Shown here: positions 1 to 5,155 of the stretch, piece after piece | Position numbering within the stretch: the first letter of the stretch is position 1 | Layout of the letters: each line of letters begins with the position of its first letter | NCBI GenBank assembly: GCA_964483805.1 | Contig: CAZADH010000375.1 | Location: 1 to 5,155 of the forward strand | Length of the DNA stretch: 5,155 nt | Reading direction: 5' to 3' | Source of the DNA: CAZADH01 sp964483805 | Lineage (GTDB): Bacteria; Muiribacteriota; Ozemobacteria; Ozemobacterales; Ozemobacteraceae | The notes under the pieces: model-generated | The model's database searches: none | What the model was told of the DNA's origin: nothing | Seen by the model: only the letters and a program-made list of their open reading frames with translations | Position numbers and translations under genes: made by a program

Positions 1-963
1 ACCCATGACACCGGCAATGGCGTGGGGATGCCGCGCATCGCAGATCACCAGCATGCCGGGTTCGAGCTTGCGGTCGTTGCCGTCGAGGCTCTTGATCGTC
101 TCGCCCCGCACCGATTCACGCACGACGATGCGCTGTTCGTCGAGCTTGTCGAGGTCGAACGCATGCATCGGCTGGCCGATGTCGAGCATCACGTAGTTGG
201 TCACGTCGACGACGTTGTTGATCGGGCGAACGCCGCACCGCTCGAGCCGACGCTGCAGCCAGGCCGGGCTCGGCCCCACCTTGACGCCCTCGATCACGCG
301 GGCGCCGTAGCGGGGGCACCCGTCGAGCGCCTGCATCGTCACCGAGGTCACCTTGGTGACATCGCCGTCACCGTTGTCGGGCCGATCGAGCGCCGACCGC
401 TTCAGCGGCAGGTTGAACAGGGCCGACAACTCGCGGGCGATGCCCAGGTGCGACAACGCATCGCCGCGGTTCGGCGTGATGCTGATCTCGAAGATCGCGT
501 CGTCGAGATGGAGCGTCTTGATGATGTCTTCGCCGATCGGCGCATCGGGCGACAGGTGAAAGAGACCGGAATGTTCTTCGCCCATGCCCAGTTCGCGCCG
601 ACTGCACATCATGCCGAACGACTCGACGCCGCGCAGCTTGGCGCGCCGGATCTCGAAGCCGCCGGGCAGCTTCGCGCCGATCTTGGCCACGGGCACGCGG
701 GCGCCGGGCTCGGCGTTGGGCGCGCCACAGACGATGGTCAACGTCTCGACGGCTCCGACGTCGACTTTGCACACCACCAGCTTTTCGGCATTGGGATGCG
801 GTTCGCGGGTGAGGATGCGGCCGACGACCACACCGCTGATGGCGCGGGCCGGCTGTTGCAGCGACTCGACCTCGAGGCCGGCCATGATCAACGCGTCGGC
901 GATCTGCTCGGGGGTCTTGTCGAGATCGAGATAATCATGCAACCACGAAAGAAGGATCTTCAT
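1..963 (-). CDS. pheT: Phenylalanyl-tRNA synthetase beta subunit, N-terminal 321 residues (cut by window edge)
   Basis: This is the beta subunit of the cytosolic (alphabeta)2 phenylalanyl-tRNA synthetase, which charges tRNA-Phe; the beta chain binds tRNA and edits mischarged Tyr-tRNA. The minus strand reads open from the ATG at 963-961 to base 1 with no stop, so about 40% of a usual ~800-residue protein is present. Visible landmarks are the typical start MKILLSWLHDYLDL, an EMAP/OB-fold tRNA-binding domain at about 40-150 (HPNAEKLVVCKVDVG at 56-70, GMMCS at 117-121), the B1 segment SITPNRGDALSHLGIARE (161-178), and the start of the B3/B4 editing domain from about 210 (PINNVVDVTNYVML, GQPMHAFD, and AGVMG at the cut edge). 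It lies 13 bases after pheS. Its Shine-Dalgarno AAGG overlaps the TAA stop of pheS (taaagg), about 10 bases before the ATG, so co-translation with pheS is likely. No frameshift or missing motif is seen in the part present. Confidence 0.97.
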   Translation of the reverse strand, partial: MKILLSWLHDYLDLDKTPEQIADALIMAGLEVESLQQPARAISGVVVGRILTREPHPNAEKLVVCKVDVGAVETLTIVCGAPNAEPGARVPVAKIGAKLPGGFEIRRAKLRGVESFGMMCSRRELGMGEEHSGLFHLSPDAPIGEDIIKTLHLDDAIFEISITPNRGDALSHLGIARELSALFNLPLKRSALDRPDNGDGDVTKVTSVTMQALDGCPRYGARVIEGVKVGPSPAWLQRRLERCGVRPINNVVDVTNYVMLDIGQPMHAFDLDKLDEQRIVVRESVRGETIKSLDGNDRKLEPGMLVICDARHPHAIAGVMG

Positions 964-982
964 ATTGTATTTACCTTTAGAA
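964..982 (-). promoter_or_regulatory. pheT Shine-Dalgarno overlapping the pheS stop codon
   Basis: Reading the minus strand, the pheS stop TAA runs directly into AGG (ttctaaaggtaaatacaat), followed by about 10 bases and the pheT ATG. The ribosome that terminates on pheS therefore sits on the pheT ribosome-binding site. I infer translational coupling that keeps the two subunits equimolar; the sequence arrangement is seen directly, the coupling is not. Confidence 0.6.
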
Positions 983-1993
983 CTGCCGCAGGAAACGCAC
1001 GTCGCCGTTGAACAGCAACCGGATGTCGTTGATGTCGTAGCGCTGCATGGCAATGCGCTCGAGGCCGAAGCCAAACGCAAACCCGGTGTATTTCTCGGTG
1101 TCGTACTTGACCGCCTCGAACACCCGCGGATTGACCATGCCGCAGCCGCCCAGTTCCATCCAGCCCGTCTGCTTGCAGATGTTGCACCCCTTGCCCGAGC
1201 AGAACACGCACTGGATGTCCATCTCGGCCGAAGGTTCGGTAAACGGGAAGAAGCTGGGGCGGAAACGGGTCGGCCGCTCGCCGAACATCGCCCGCACGAA
1301 CGTGTTGAGCGTGCCCTTCAGATCGGCAAAGGTGATGTGGGTGTCGACGACCAGACCTTCGATCTGGTGGAACATCGGGCTGTGCGTGACATCGGCATCG
1401 CGCCGGTAGACGCGGCCGGGCATGATCGCCTTGATCGGCGGCTTCATATTCTCCATGACGCGGATCTGCACCGGCGAGGTGTGCGTGCGCAATACGCGAT
1501 CGCCCTCGACGAAGAACGTGTCTTGCATGTCGCGGGCCGGGTGATGCGCGGGAATGTTCAACGCTTCAAAGTTGTAATACTCGAGTTCGACCTCGGGGCC
1601 GTCGGCCACGAAGAAGCCCATCGATTTGAAGATCTCGGCGATTTCTTCATAGACGCGGTTGACCGGGTGCCGTCGCCCGGGAGGCGCGATCAGGCCCAGC
1701 ATGGTGACGTCGATCCGTTCGGCGGCGAGCCGACCGGCCGTTTCTTTTGCGTTCAGCGCCTGTTCAGCGGCATCGATCTTGGCCGCCATCTCTTCTTTGA
1801 GTTTGTTGATGGCAGCGCCGGCCGCCGGCCGCTGGGCCGCATCGAGCTTGCCAAGTTCTTTGAGCAGGTTGGTGATCTCGCCCTTCTTGCCCAGAAACTT
1901 CACCCGCAGCGACTCGATGTCTTTGGTGGTGGCGGCCGTCTGGAGGTCGGCGGCGAATGCTGCGAGAAGTTGGTCGTGCGCGGGAGACGACAT
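977..1993 (-). CDS. pheS: Phenylalanyl-tRNA synthetase alpha subunit
   Basis: This is the catalytic class II subunit of phenylalanyl-tRNA synthetase, which forms Phe-adenylate and transfers Phe to tRNA-Phe. It has 338 residues, close to the 327 of E. coli. An N-terminal helical coiled-coil arm (about 1-90) is followed by the class II core. The core shows GRRHPVNRVYEEI (106-118) and GPEVELEYYNFEALNIP (132-148), with HPARDMQDTFF after it. Motif 2 is GRVYRRDADVTHSPMFHQIEG (193-213, Arg197/Arg198 and His209), and motif 3 is GFAFGFGLERIAMQRY (304-319). Ala306 matches the E. coli Ala294 position that sizes the amino-acid pocket. A Cys4 insert lies at 262-273 (CxxCx4CxxC). The ATG at 1993 follows AAAGGAG at a 12-base spacing; an upstream ATG near 2017 is out of frame. 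The gene pairs with pheT downstream and follows a SpoU methyltransferase gene. Confidence 0.98.
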   Translation of the reverse strand: MSSPAHDQLLAAFAADLQTAATTKDIESLRVKFLGKKGEITNLLKELGKLDAAQRPAAGAAINKLKEEMAAKIDAAEQALNAKETAGRLAAERIDVTMLGLIAPPGRRHPVNRVYEEIAEIFKSMGFFVADGPEVELEYYNFEALNIPAHHPARDMQDTFFVEGDRVLRTHTSPVQIRVMENMKPPIKAIMPGRVYRRDADVTHSPMFHQIEGLVVDTHITFADLKGTLNTFVRAMFGERPTRFRPSFFPFTEPSAEMDIQCVFCSGKGCNICKQTGWMELGGCGMVNPRVFEAVKYDTEKYTGFAFGFGLERIAMQRYDINDIRLLFNGDVRFLRQF

Positions 1994-2050
1994 GATGGGC
2001 TTGTGCTCCTTTGTTCATCGCGAAATTACCCCACAGGGTGGAACCTTGAA

Positions 2051-2079
2051 TATCTACCACAAAACGGCACACATGTGCA
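2051..2079 (-). promoter_or_regulatory. Weak candidate promoter for pheST
   Basis: On the minus strand, TGCACA (2079-2074, 4 of 6 to TTGACA) is followed by 17 bases and TAGATA (2056-2051, 3 of 6 to TATAAT), preceded by a TGG that would make an extended -10. It lies about 60 bases upstream of the pheS ATG in a 135-base gap that is AT-richer than its flanks. Two copies of ACAAAAC (2059-2065 and 2081-2087) lie 22 bases apart around it. The match is poor. pheST could equally be transcribed through from the methyltransferase gene. Confidence 0.22.
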
Positions 2080-2128
2080 GACAAAACAGTGGCCATGCGC
2101 CGGCCATCACGGTCTGACGCGCGGCGTC

Positions 2129-2923
2129 TCACGTGTGGCGTTCACCCGGATTCTGCGCGAAAAGGCAGATGGCGACCGCCGCCGCCACGTTGAGCGATTC
2201 GGCGCCCGCCCGCATCGGGATCGCGACCCGGCGGGCACAGACCTCGGCCAGTGCCGGCGCCAGGCCTTGGCCTTCGGCCCCGAAAAACCAGGCAACCCGC
2301 TCGGGAAGCTCGATTCGGCGAAGGTTGTCGCCATCGGCCGCCGTGGCAAGGCACACCAACCCGTGACGGCGCAGCAGGGCAACGATATCGGTACTCGTCT
2401 CGATCTCGGCGAACGGCACGCGAAAAGCCGCACCCATACTGGCCCGCACCGCCTTGGGATTGGCCAGATCGCAGGTTCCGGGCAGCGCGAGCACCCCATC
2501 GGCACCGAGGGCATCCGCCGTGCGCACGATCGTCCCGAGATTGCCGGGATCCTGGATGCGATCGAGGACCACGAGCGAGCGGGCCCCTGCGCAAACCGTG
2601 GCGGCATCCGCCGCCCCTGGCGCCCGCACGACGGCGATGACCTGCGACGGGGTATCGAGACCCGTCAGTTCTCGCACCAGCGCCGGTGTCAGCAGCGCCC
2701 GCGCGGCGGCGGGCACGTGGCGATCGGCCCAGGCGGCCGCAGCGGATTCATCCCAGTGCGTCGACATGAACAGGCGCTCGATGACCGCACCGGTGGCCAG
2801 CGCCGCGCCGATCAGCTTCTCACCTTCGAGCAGGGTCAGGCCGGTCTGTCGTCGCTCACGCCGGTCGTGCAACCGCAGCGCCGCCTTGAACTCGGGGTTG
2901 GTTCGGGCCGAAATCGTTTTCAT
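2129..2923 (-). CDS. SpoU/TrmH-family RNA 2'-O-ribose methyltransferase (RlmB/YsgA-like)
   Basis: This is a SAM-dependent 2'-O-methyltransferase of the SPOUT (trefoil-knot) superfamily, acting on rRNA or tRNA; the exact target nucleotide cannot be read from sequence. With the ATG at 2923 it has 264 residues. The N-terminal substrate-binding part (about 1-95) begins with the family-typical ISARTNPEFKAALRLHDRRE and GLTLLEGEKLI. The three SpoU motifs follow: motif 1 LDRIQDPGNLGTIVRTADALG (120-140, Asn129 and Arg134), motif 2 FFGAEGQGLAPAL (213-225) and motif 3 IPMRAGAESLNVAAAVAICLF (235-255). The frame also opens at a TTG (2962) and a GTG (2959), but only from the ATG does the sequence match the usual family start, and no better Shine-Dalgarno lies before the alternatives. 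It lies directly upstream of pheS on the same strand. The same order (ysgA-pheS-pheT) is known in Bacillus. RlmB, TsnR or TrmH-like subfamily assignment is uncertain. Confidence 0.93.
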   Translation of the reverse strand: MKTISARTNPEFKAALRLHDRRERRQTGLTLLEGEKLIGAALATGAVIERLFMSTHWDESAAAAWADRHVPAAARALLTPALVRELTGLDTPSQVIAVVRAPGAADAATVCAGARSLVVLDRIQDPGNLGTIVRTADALGADGVLALPGTCDLANPKAVRASMGAAFRVPFAEIETSTDIVALLRRHGLVCLATAADGDNLRRIELPERVAWFFGAEGQGLAPALAEVCARRVAIPMRAGAESLNVAAAVAICLFAQNPGERHT

Positions 2924-2995
2924 TGTTGTTGCCGCCCACAGGTGACCACAGATCGCCACCAAATATCAAGTATTCACCGAGGCGGCGACACACGA

Positions 2996-3010
2996 GGGGC
3001 GTGGCGCCCC
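2996..3010. repeat. GC-rich perfect inverted repeat in the divergent intergenic region
   Basis: GGGGCG-tgg-CGCCCC is a perfect 6-bp inverted repeat with a 3-base spacer. It is followed by the 8-base palindrome GATGCATC (3011-3018) and a further pair GCCCAC (3020-3025) / GTGGGC (3049-3054). No T-run follows on either strand, so it is not an intrinsic terminator. The 259 bases between the methyltransferase start (2923) and the next gene (3183) hold no coding signal that I can support. The repeats could be a protein-binding site or a structured leader; function is unknown. Confidence 0.4.
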
Positions 3011-3100
3011 GATGCATCTGCCCACACGGTCTGCCGGCGGTGTACCCCGTGGGCTGCAAAAAGTCCTTGAATTCACAGGCCGGATGCGACAATTTTCTAG

Positions 3101-3129
3101 TACGTGTTTTTTGGTGCGCGTGCTACATT
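3101..3129 (+). promoter_or_regulatory. Candidate extended -10 promoter for the SH3b protein gene
   Basis: TGCTACATT (3121-3129) fits the extended -10 pattern TGnTATAAT, with TACATT matching 4 of 6. The -35 position (TACGTG, 3101-3106) is poor, as is usual for extended -10 promoters. The region 3090-3130 is noticeably AT-richer than its surroundings. Transcription would start near 3136, leaving a leader of about 47 bases with a strong AAGGAGG. A second possibility is TTGAAT (3067-3072) with GACAAT (3088-3093), but its spacing is only 15. Confidence 0.35.
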
Positions 3130-3182
3130 AAATGCAACTGCCCCGATTCAAGGCATCATGGCACAAGGAGGTACCATAGCCT

Positions 3183-3854
3183 ATGAAGAAGCAACTGTTG
3201 GCCACCCTGCTCGTTGTCGTCTGTCTTTCATTGTTTGCGGGCGTCCTGCCCAGTGACGCCAGGTCGTATGTGATTCCGGTGTGGTACGGTTTCGCTCCGT
3301 ATCTGAGCCCGTATTACTACACCGCACACACGGTACGCAGTCACCCGTATTATTACCGGGGTTACCCGTATGTTACCTACGGCGGCCCGTGGTATGGATA
3401 CGCGTACAACCGGTACATTCCGTCGTTCAACAATCCGTGGCTCTGGACCAACTCGTACTGGTCGGCGGCGGCCACCCCGTCGTACTGGCCGTATGCCAAT
3501 GGCGGCACGGCGAACGGCGGCATGCCCGGCATGGTCAATACCAGCAGCCTCAACATGCGGTCCGAACCCGGTCTGGGTGGGCGCAAGGGTCGTGATGCCA
3601 ACGTGATCGGCGCGCTGCGCTACGGCGAACGCGTCTGGATCAACGGTCGCTCAGGAAACTGGTATCTGGTCTCGGCCCTTGACCAAGGCGGCGCCCAGGG
3701 GTACGTCTCGGTCGACCACATCACGCCGTCGGCGAACAGCACCGCAACGAACTACCCGTATTGGGCGCACAACGGCGCCTGGGGCTACCATTACGGCTAC
3801 CCGCATTCGGCCTACGGATGGGCGGCGGCGCCGTATTACCGACTCGCCCCCTGA
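3183..3854 (+). CDS. Secreted Tyr/Trp-rich protein with one bacterial SH3 (SH3b) domain
   Basis: No specific family is recognised beyond the domain. The 223-residue product begins with a clear Sec signal peptide (MKK, hydrophobic 5-22, likely cleaved after Ser-Asp-Ala26). Residues 29-105 are dominated by Tyr, Trp, Pro and Gly, with two PYYY motifs. Residues about 117-182 form an SH3b domain (NTSSLNMRSEPG, VIGALRYGERVWI, GNWYLVSA, GYVSVDHI), a fold commonly found in exported, cell-wall-associated proteins. The tail (190-220) is again Tyr/Trp-rich. I count 30 Tyr and 11 Trp. The cysteine at 14 is not in a lipobox. AAGGAGG (3165-3171) sits 11 bases before the ATG and supports this start. An intrinsic terminator follows, so the gene is probably transcribed alone. 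By inference the protein is periplasmic or surface-exposed; binding partner unknown. No enzymatic domain is seen. Confidence 0.9.
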   Translation: MKKQLLATLLVVVCLSLFAGVLPSDARSYVIPVWYGFAPYLSPYYYTAHTVRSHPYYYRGYPYVTYGGPWYGYAYNRYIPSFNNPWLWTNSYWSAAATPSYWPYANGGTANGGMPGMVNTSSLNMRSEPGLGGRKGRDANVIGALRYGERVWINGRSGNWYLVSALDQGGAQGYVSVDHITPSANSTATNYPYWAHNGAWGYHYGYPHSAYGWAAAPYYRLAP

Positions 3855-3882
3855 CCCCCTCACCGCACCTTCGCAACACGTG

Positions 3883-3911
3883 CGCGGCCACCGCAAGGTG
3901 GCCGCGTTTTT
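3883..3911 (+). terminator. Strong intrinsic terminator of the SH3b protein gene
   Basis: CGCGGCCACC (3883-3892) and GGTGGCCGCG (3897-3906) form a perfect 10-bp GC-rich stem closed by a GCAA tetraloop, followed immediately by TTTTT (3907-3911). It starts 28 bases after the stop codon. An upstream CACCTT (3866-3871) could pair with AAGGTG (3895-3900) in the 3' arm, but that is only 6 bp and unlikely to compete. Confidence 0.92.
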
Positions 3912-3912
3912 G

Positions 3913-3940
3913 CTAGGGGTCTGTCCCTAGGGTCTGTCCC
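3913..3940. repeat. Tandem palindromic GGGTCTGTCCC repeat (REP-like)
   Basis: Two head-to-tail copies of TAGGG(G)TCTGTCCC lie at 3914-3927 and 3928-3940; the first copy has one extra G. Each unit is itself an imperfect palindrome (GGG-TCTGT-CCC). Together they also create CTAGGG-gtctgt-CCCTAG (3913-3930), a 6-bp stem with a 6-base loop. A C-run then leads into another small inverted repeat, CCCTT-ggca-AAGGG (3942-3955). The position just beyond a terminator and the short palindromic design resemble REP-type intergenic elements. No REP-associated transposase is in the window, so the class is inference. Confidence 0.5.
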
Positions 3941-3944
3941 CCCC

Positions 3945-3973
3945 TTGGCAAAGGGAGGCGGTCGTGCGATCAT
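3945..3973 (+). promoter_or_regulatory. Candidate sigma70-type promoter for rnhA
   Basis: TTGGCA (3945-3950, 5 of 6 to TTGACA), a 17-base spacer and GATCAT (3968-3973, 4 of 6 to TATAAT) lie upstream of rnhA, and a TGC just before the -10 gives an extended element. Transcription would begin near 3980, about 50 bases before the ATG. The -35 box lies inside the small inverted repeat 3942-3955. Because a strong terminator precedes it, rnhA needs its own promoter, which supports the call. Confidence 0.45.
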
Positions 3974-4028
3974 GGGGCCGAGATGAGAAGGCGGGGCGAC
4001 GAGGCCACGCCGACCTAAGGAGCGCCCC

Positions 4029-4538
4029 ATGTCGACGCCGACCCGCAAGATTGTCACCCTCTTCTGCGATGGTGCTTGTTCCGGCAACCCCGGCCCCGGA
4101 GGTTGGGGCACGCTGTTGCGCTACGGCGAACGCGAACTCGAACTGTCGGGCGGCGAGCCGATGACCACGAACAACCGCATGGAACTGATGGCCTGCATCG
4201 AGGGCCTGCGCAAACTCAAGGAACCGTGCACGGTCGAGGTGGTCACCGACAGTCAATACCTTGTAAATGCATTCACCAAGGGCTGGCTCGTCTCGTGGCA
4301 GAAAAAAGGCTGGATCAACTCGGCCAAAGAACCCGTGAAAAACCGTAAGTTATGGGAAGAACTGCTCGAGCTGGTGAAGCAGCATCAGGTGGTCTGGACG
4401 TGGGTGCGCGGCCACTGTGGCCATAGCGAGAACGAACGGTGTGACCGTCTCGCCGTCGCCGCCCGCGACAAGGCGGCATTGATGCGGCCCCCGACGGGGC
4501 GGCCGGCGGGGCCACCAGCGGTCCGCGCCGACGATTGA
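4029..4538 (+). CDS. rnhA: Ribonuclease HI
   Basis: This enzyme cleaves the RNA strand of RNA:DNA hybrids in the cytoplasm (R-loops, Okazaki primers), using two metal ions. The 169-residue protein aligns through its length with E. coli RNase HI (155 residues). Catalytic carboxylates are seen at Asp14 (FCDGACSGNPGPGGWG), Glu52 (TTNNRMELMA), Asp74 (TDSQYLVNA) and Asp139 (GHSENERCDRLA). The flexible-loop His is His129 in WVRGHCGH. The basic protrusion (handle) region GWLVSWQKKGW (85-95) is present. The C-terminal tail from about 152 (RPPTGRPAGPPAVRADD) is a Pro/Arg-rich extension without a domain. The ATG follows TAAGGAG (4016-4022) at a 6-base spacing. A secreted low-complexity protein begins one base after the stop, suggesting a two-gene transcript even though the functions look unrelated. 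Confidence 0.97.
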   Translation: MSTPTRKIVTLFCDGACSGNPGPGGWGTLLRYGERELELSGGEPMTTNNRMELMACIEGLRKLKEPCTVEVVTDSQYLVNAFTKGWLVSWQKKGWINSAKEPVKNRKLWEELLELVKQHQVVWTWVRGHCGHSENERCDRLAVAARDKAALMRPPTGRPAGPPAVRADD

Positions 4539-4539
4539 C

Positions 4540-5155
4540 ATGAATTGTATTGACAGGTCGGTTTTCGCGGTCGCGCTGGCAATTCTTGCCGGCACCACGC
4601 CGTTGCCGGCGCAAGACGACCTCGTCCGCGTCGATCCGACCCGCGACCTGTTGCGCCAGGTGCCGCCCGCCATTCCGGCGCCGACTTATCCCCCACCCTA
4701 CGGCACCCAAGCCGCACCGACCGTGCAACCGGTCACGCCCACGCCGCCCGCCGGCGGGCAGTTGCCCGGCGTGTGGGTGAAACCGCCGGTCGAGATCGAG
4801 ACGGGTGTATTGAATCCATATTTACGTGCCCATCCGCCGGCGCCGACCTCGACAGCGGACCCCGACGATGATGGCAGCGGATCGCCAGACCCCGCCCCGG
4901 GATCCGATGGTCCCACCGGCACCGCTGCCAACCCGGCGTCGGCCTCGCCGCGCCACGATGGCAGCGGGTCTGCGGGCAGCCACGCAGCCAACGGGCGCCA
5001 CCGGTCAACGCCCCGTTCACAGGGCGAAACGGCAGCAACCGAAACCCGGAGTCGGCCCACACCGGGAGCAGGCAGCGGCAGCGCGTCAGCGATAACGCCG
5101 ACGACGGCAGCGACGACGAAGCCCGTCGAGAAGCCAAACAAACCTGACCCCAAAC
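4540..5155 (+). CDS. Secreted Pro/Thr/Ser/Gly-rich low-complexity protein, N-terminal 205 residues (cut by window edge)
   Basis: No family is recognised. From the ATG at 4540 the frame stays open for 205 codons to the window end. It begins with a plausible Sec signal peptide (MNCIDR, hydrophobic 7-18, likely cleavage after LPA24). A Pro-rich stretch follows (about 41-75: PPAIPAPTYPPPYG, VTPTPPAGGQLPG). A short more ordered piece comes next (GVWVKPPVEIETGVLNPYLR, 77-96). From 97 on it is disordered, rich in Pro, Ser, Gly, Thr, Ala and Asp, and ends with a basic Lys/Pro part (TTKPVEKPNKPDPK). The DDGSGS/HDGSGS pair derives from an 11-base direct repeat (4870-4880 and 4957-4967). It starts one base after the rnhA stop with no clear Shine-Dalgarno, so coupling is likely. 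A long minus-strand frame overlaps 4698-5153 but lacks these start features. The likely role is an exported linker or envelope protein; this is inference. Confidence 0.68.
   Translation, partial: MNCIDRSVFAVALAILAGTTPLPAQDDLVRVDPTRDLLRQVPPAIPAPTYPPPYGTQAAPTVQPVTPTPPAGGQLPGVWVKPPVEIETGVLNPYLRAHPPAPTSTADPDDDGSGSPDPAPGSDGPTGTAANPASASPRHDGSGSAGSHAANGRHRSTPRSQGETAATETRSRPTPGAGSGSASAITPTTAATTKPVEKPNKPDPK

Noticed and set aside
22..1011. A 329-codon open frame on the plus strand opposite pheT
   Set aside because: It is the exact mirror of the pheT codons, with no family motif and no ribosome-binding site. pheT on the other strand is unmistakable.
2116..2128. GACGC-gcg-GCGTC hairpin just after the methyltransferase stop, as a terminator
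   Set aside because: The stem is only 5 bp and no T-run follows on the minus strand, so it does not look like an intrinsic terminator.
1994..2128. T-box riboswitch or phenylalanine attenuator leader before pheS
   Set aside because: No T-box core sequence, no Phe-rich leader peptide and no terminator/antiterminator pair can be found in these 135 bases.
965..3070. A 701-codon open frame on the plus strand across pheS and the methyltransferase gene
   Set aside because: It is antisense to two genes with full sets of conserved motifs. Its translation is Arg/His/Asp-rich without any recognisable domain or Shine-Dalgarno, as expected for a GC-rich shadow frame.
3183..3270. Lipoprotein signal at Cys14 of the SH3b protein
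   Set aside because: The residues before Cys14 are Val-Val-Val without the small residue required at -1, and the hydrophobic core continues past it, so a standard signal peptide fits better.
4698..5153. A 151-codon minus-strand frame with a hydrophobic, Gly/Val-rich start
   Set aside because: It overlaps the plus-strand secreted protein, has no Shine-Dalgarno that I can see within the window, and its composition is what the complement of Pro/Thr/Ala codons gives. It is kept as the less likely alternative.

Overview
The window is GC-rich (by eye above 60% G+C), gene-dense bacterial chromosome. The coding genes use G/C-ending codons and most have AAGGAG-type Shine-Dalgarno sites. No mobile element, plasmid, phage or CRISPR gene is visible. 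The housekeeping genes belong to universal bacterial families and do not fix the phylum. A SpoU-type methyltransferase next to pheST and a PheS with a Cys4 insert occur in several deep lineages (Acidobacteriota or Firmicutes-like gene order, for example), so taxonomy is left open.

Left part (1-2923), all on the minus strand: a SpoU/TrmH-family RNA 2'-O-methyltransferase (2129-2923) is followed by pheS (977-1993) and pheT (1-963, cut by the window's left edge). pheS and pheT are 13 bases apart. The Shine-Dalgarno of pheT overlaps the pheS stop codon, which suggests translational coupling of the two subunits of phenylalanyl-tRNA synthetase. A 135-base gap separates the methyltransferase from pheS and holds only a weak candidate promoter.

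Middle: a divergent intergenic region (2924-3182) carries GC-rich inverted repeats and a candidate promoter for a rightward single-gene unit. That gene (3183-3854) encodes a secreted, extremely Tyr/Trp-rich protein with one bacterial SH3 (SH3b) domain. It has a strong Shine-Dalgarno and ends at a textbook intrinsic terminator (3883-3911). Straight after the terminator lies a short tandem, palindromic repeat of the GGGTCTGTCCC type (3913-3940) that looks like a REP-like intergenic element.

Right part (3945-5155), plus strand: a candidate promoter precedes rnhA (ribonuclease HI, 4029-4538). One base after it begins a signal-peptide-bearing, Pro/Thr/Ser/Gly-rich low-complexity protein (4540 to beyond the right edge). 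This partial gene is open to the window end.

Overall the window joins translation and nucleic-acid housekeeping genes to two unrecognised exported proteins. I see no convincing new multi-gene system. The most notable items are the aromatic-rich SH3b protein, the truncated disordered secreted protein apparently coupled to rnhA, and the repeat after the terminator.
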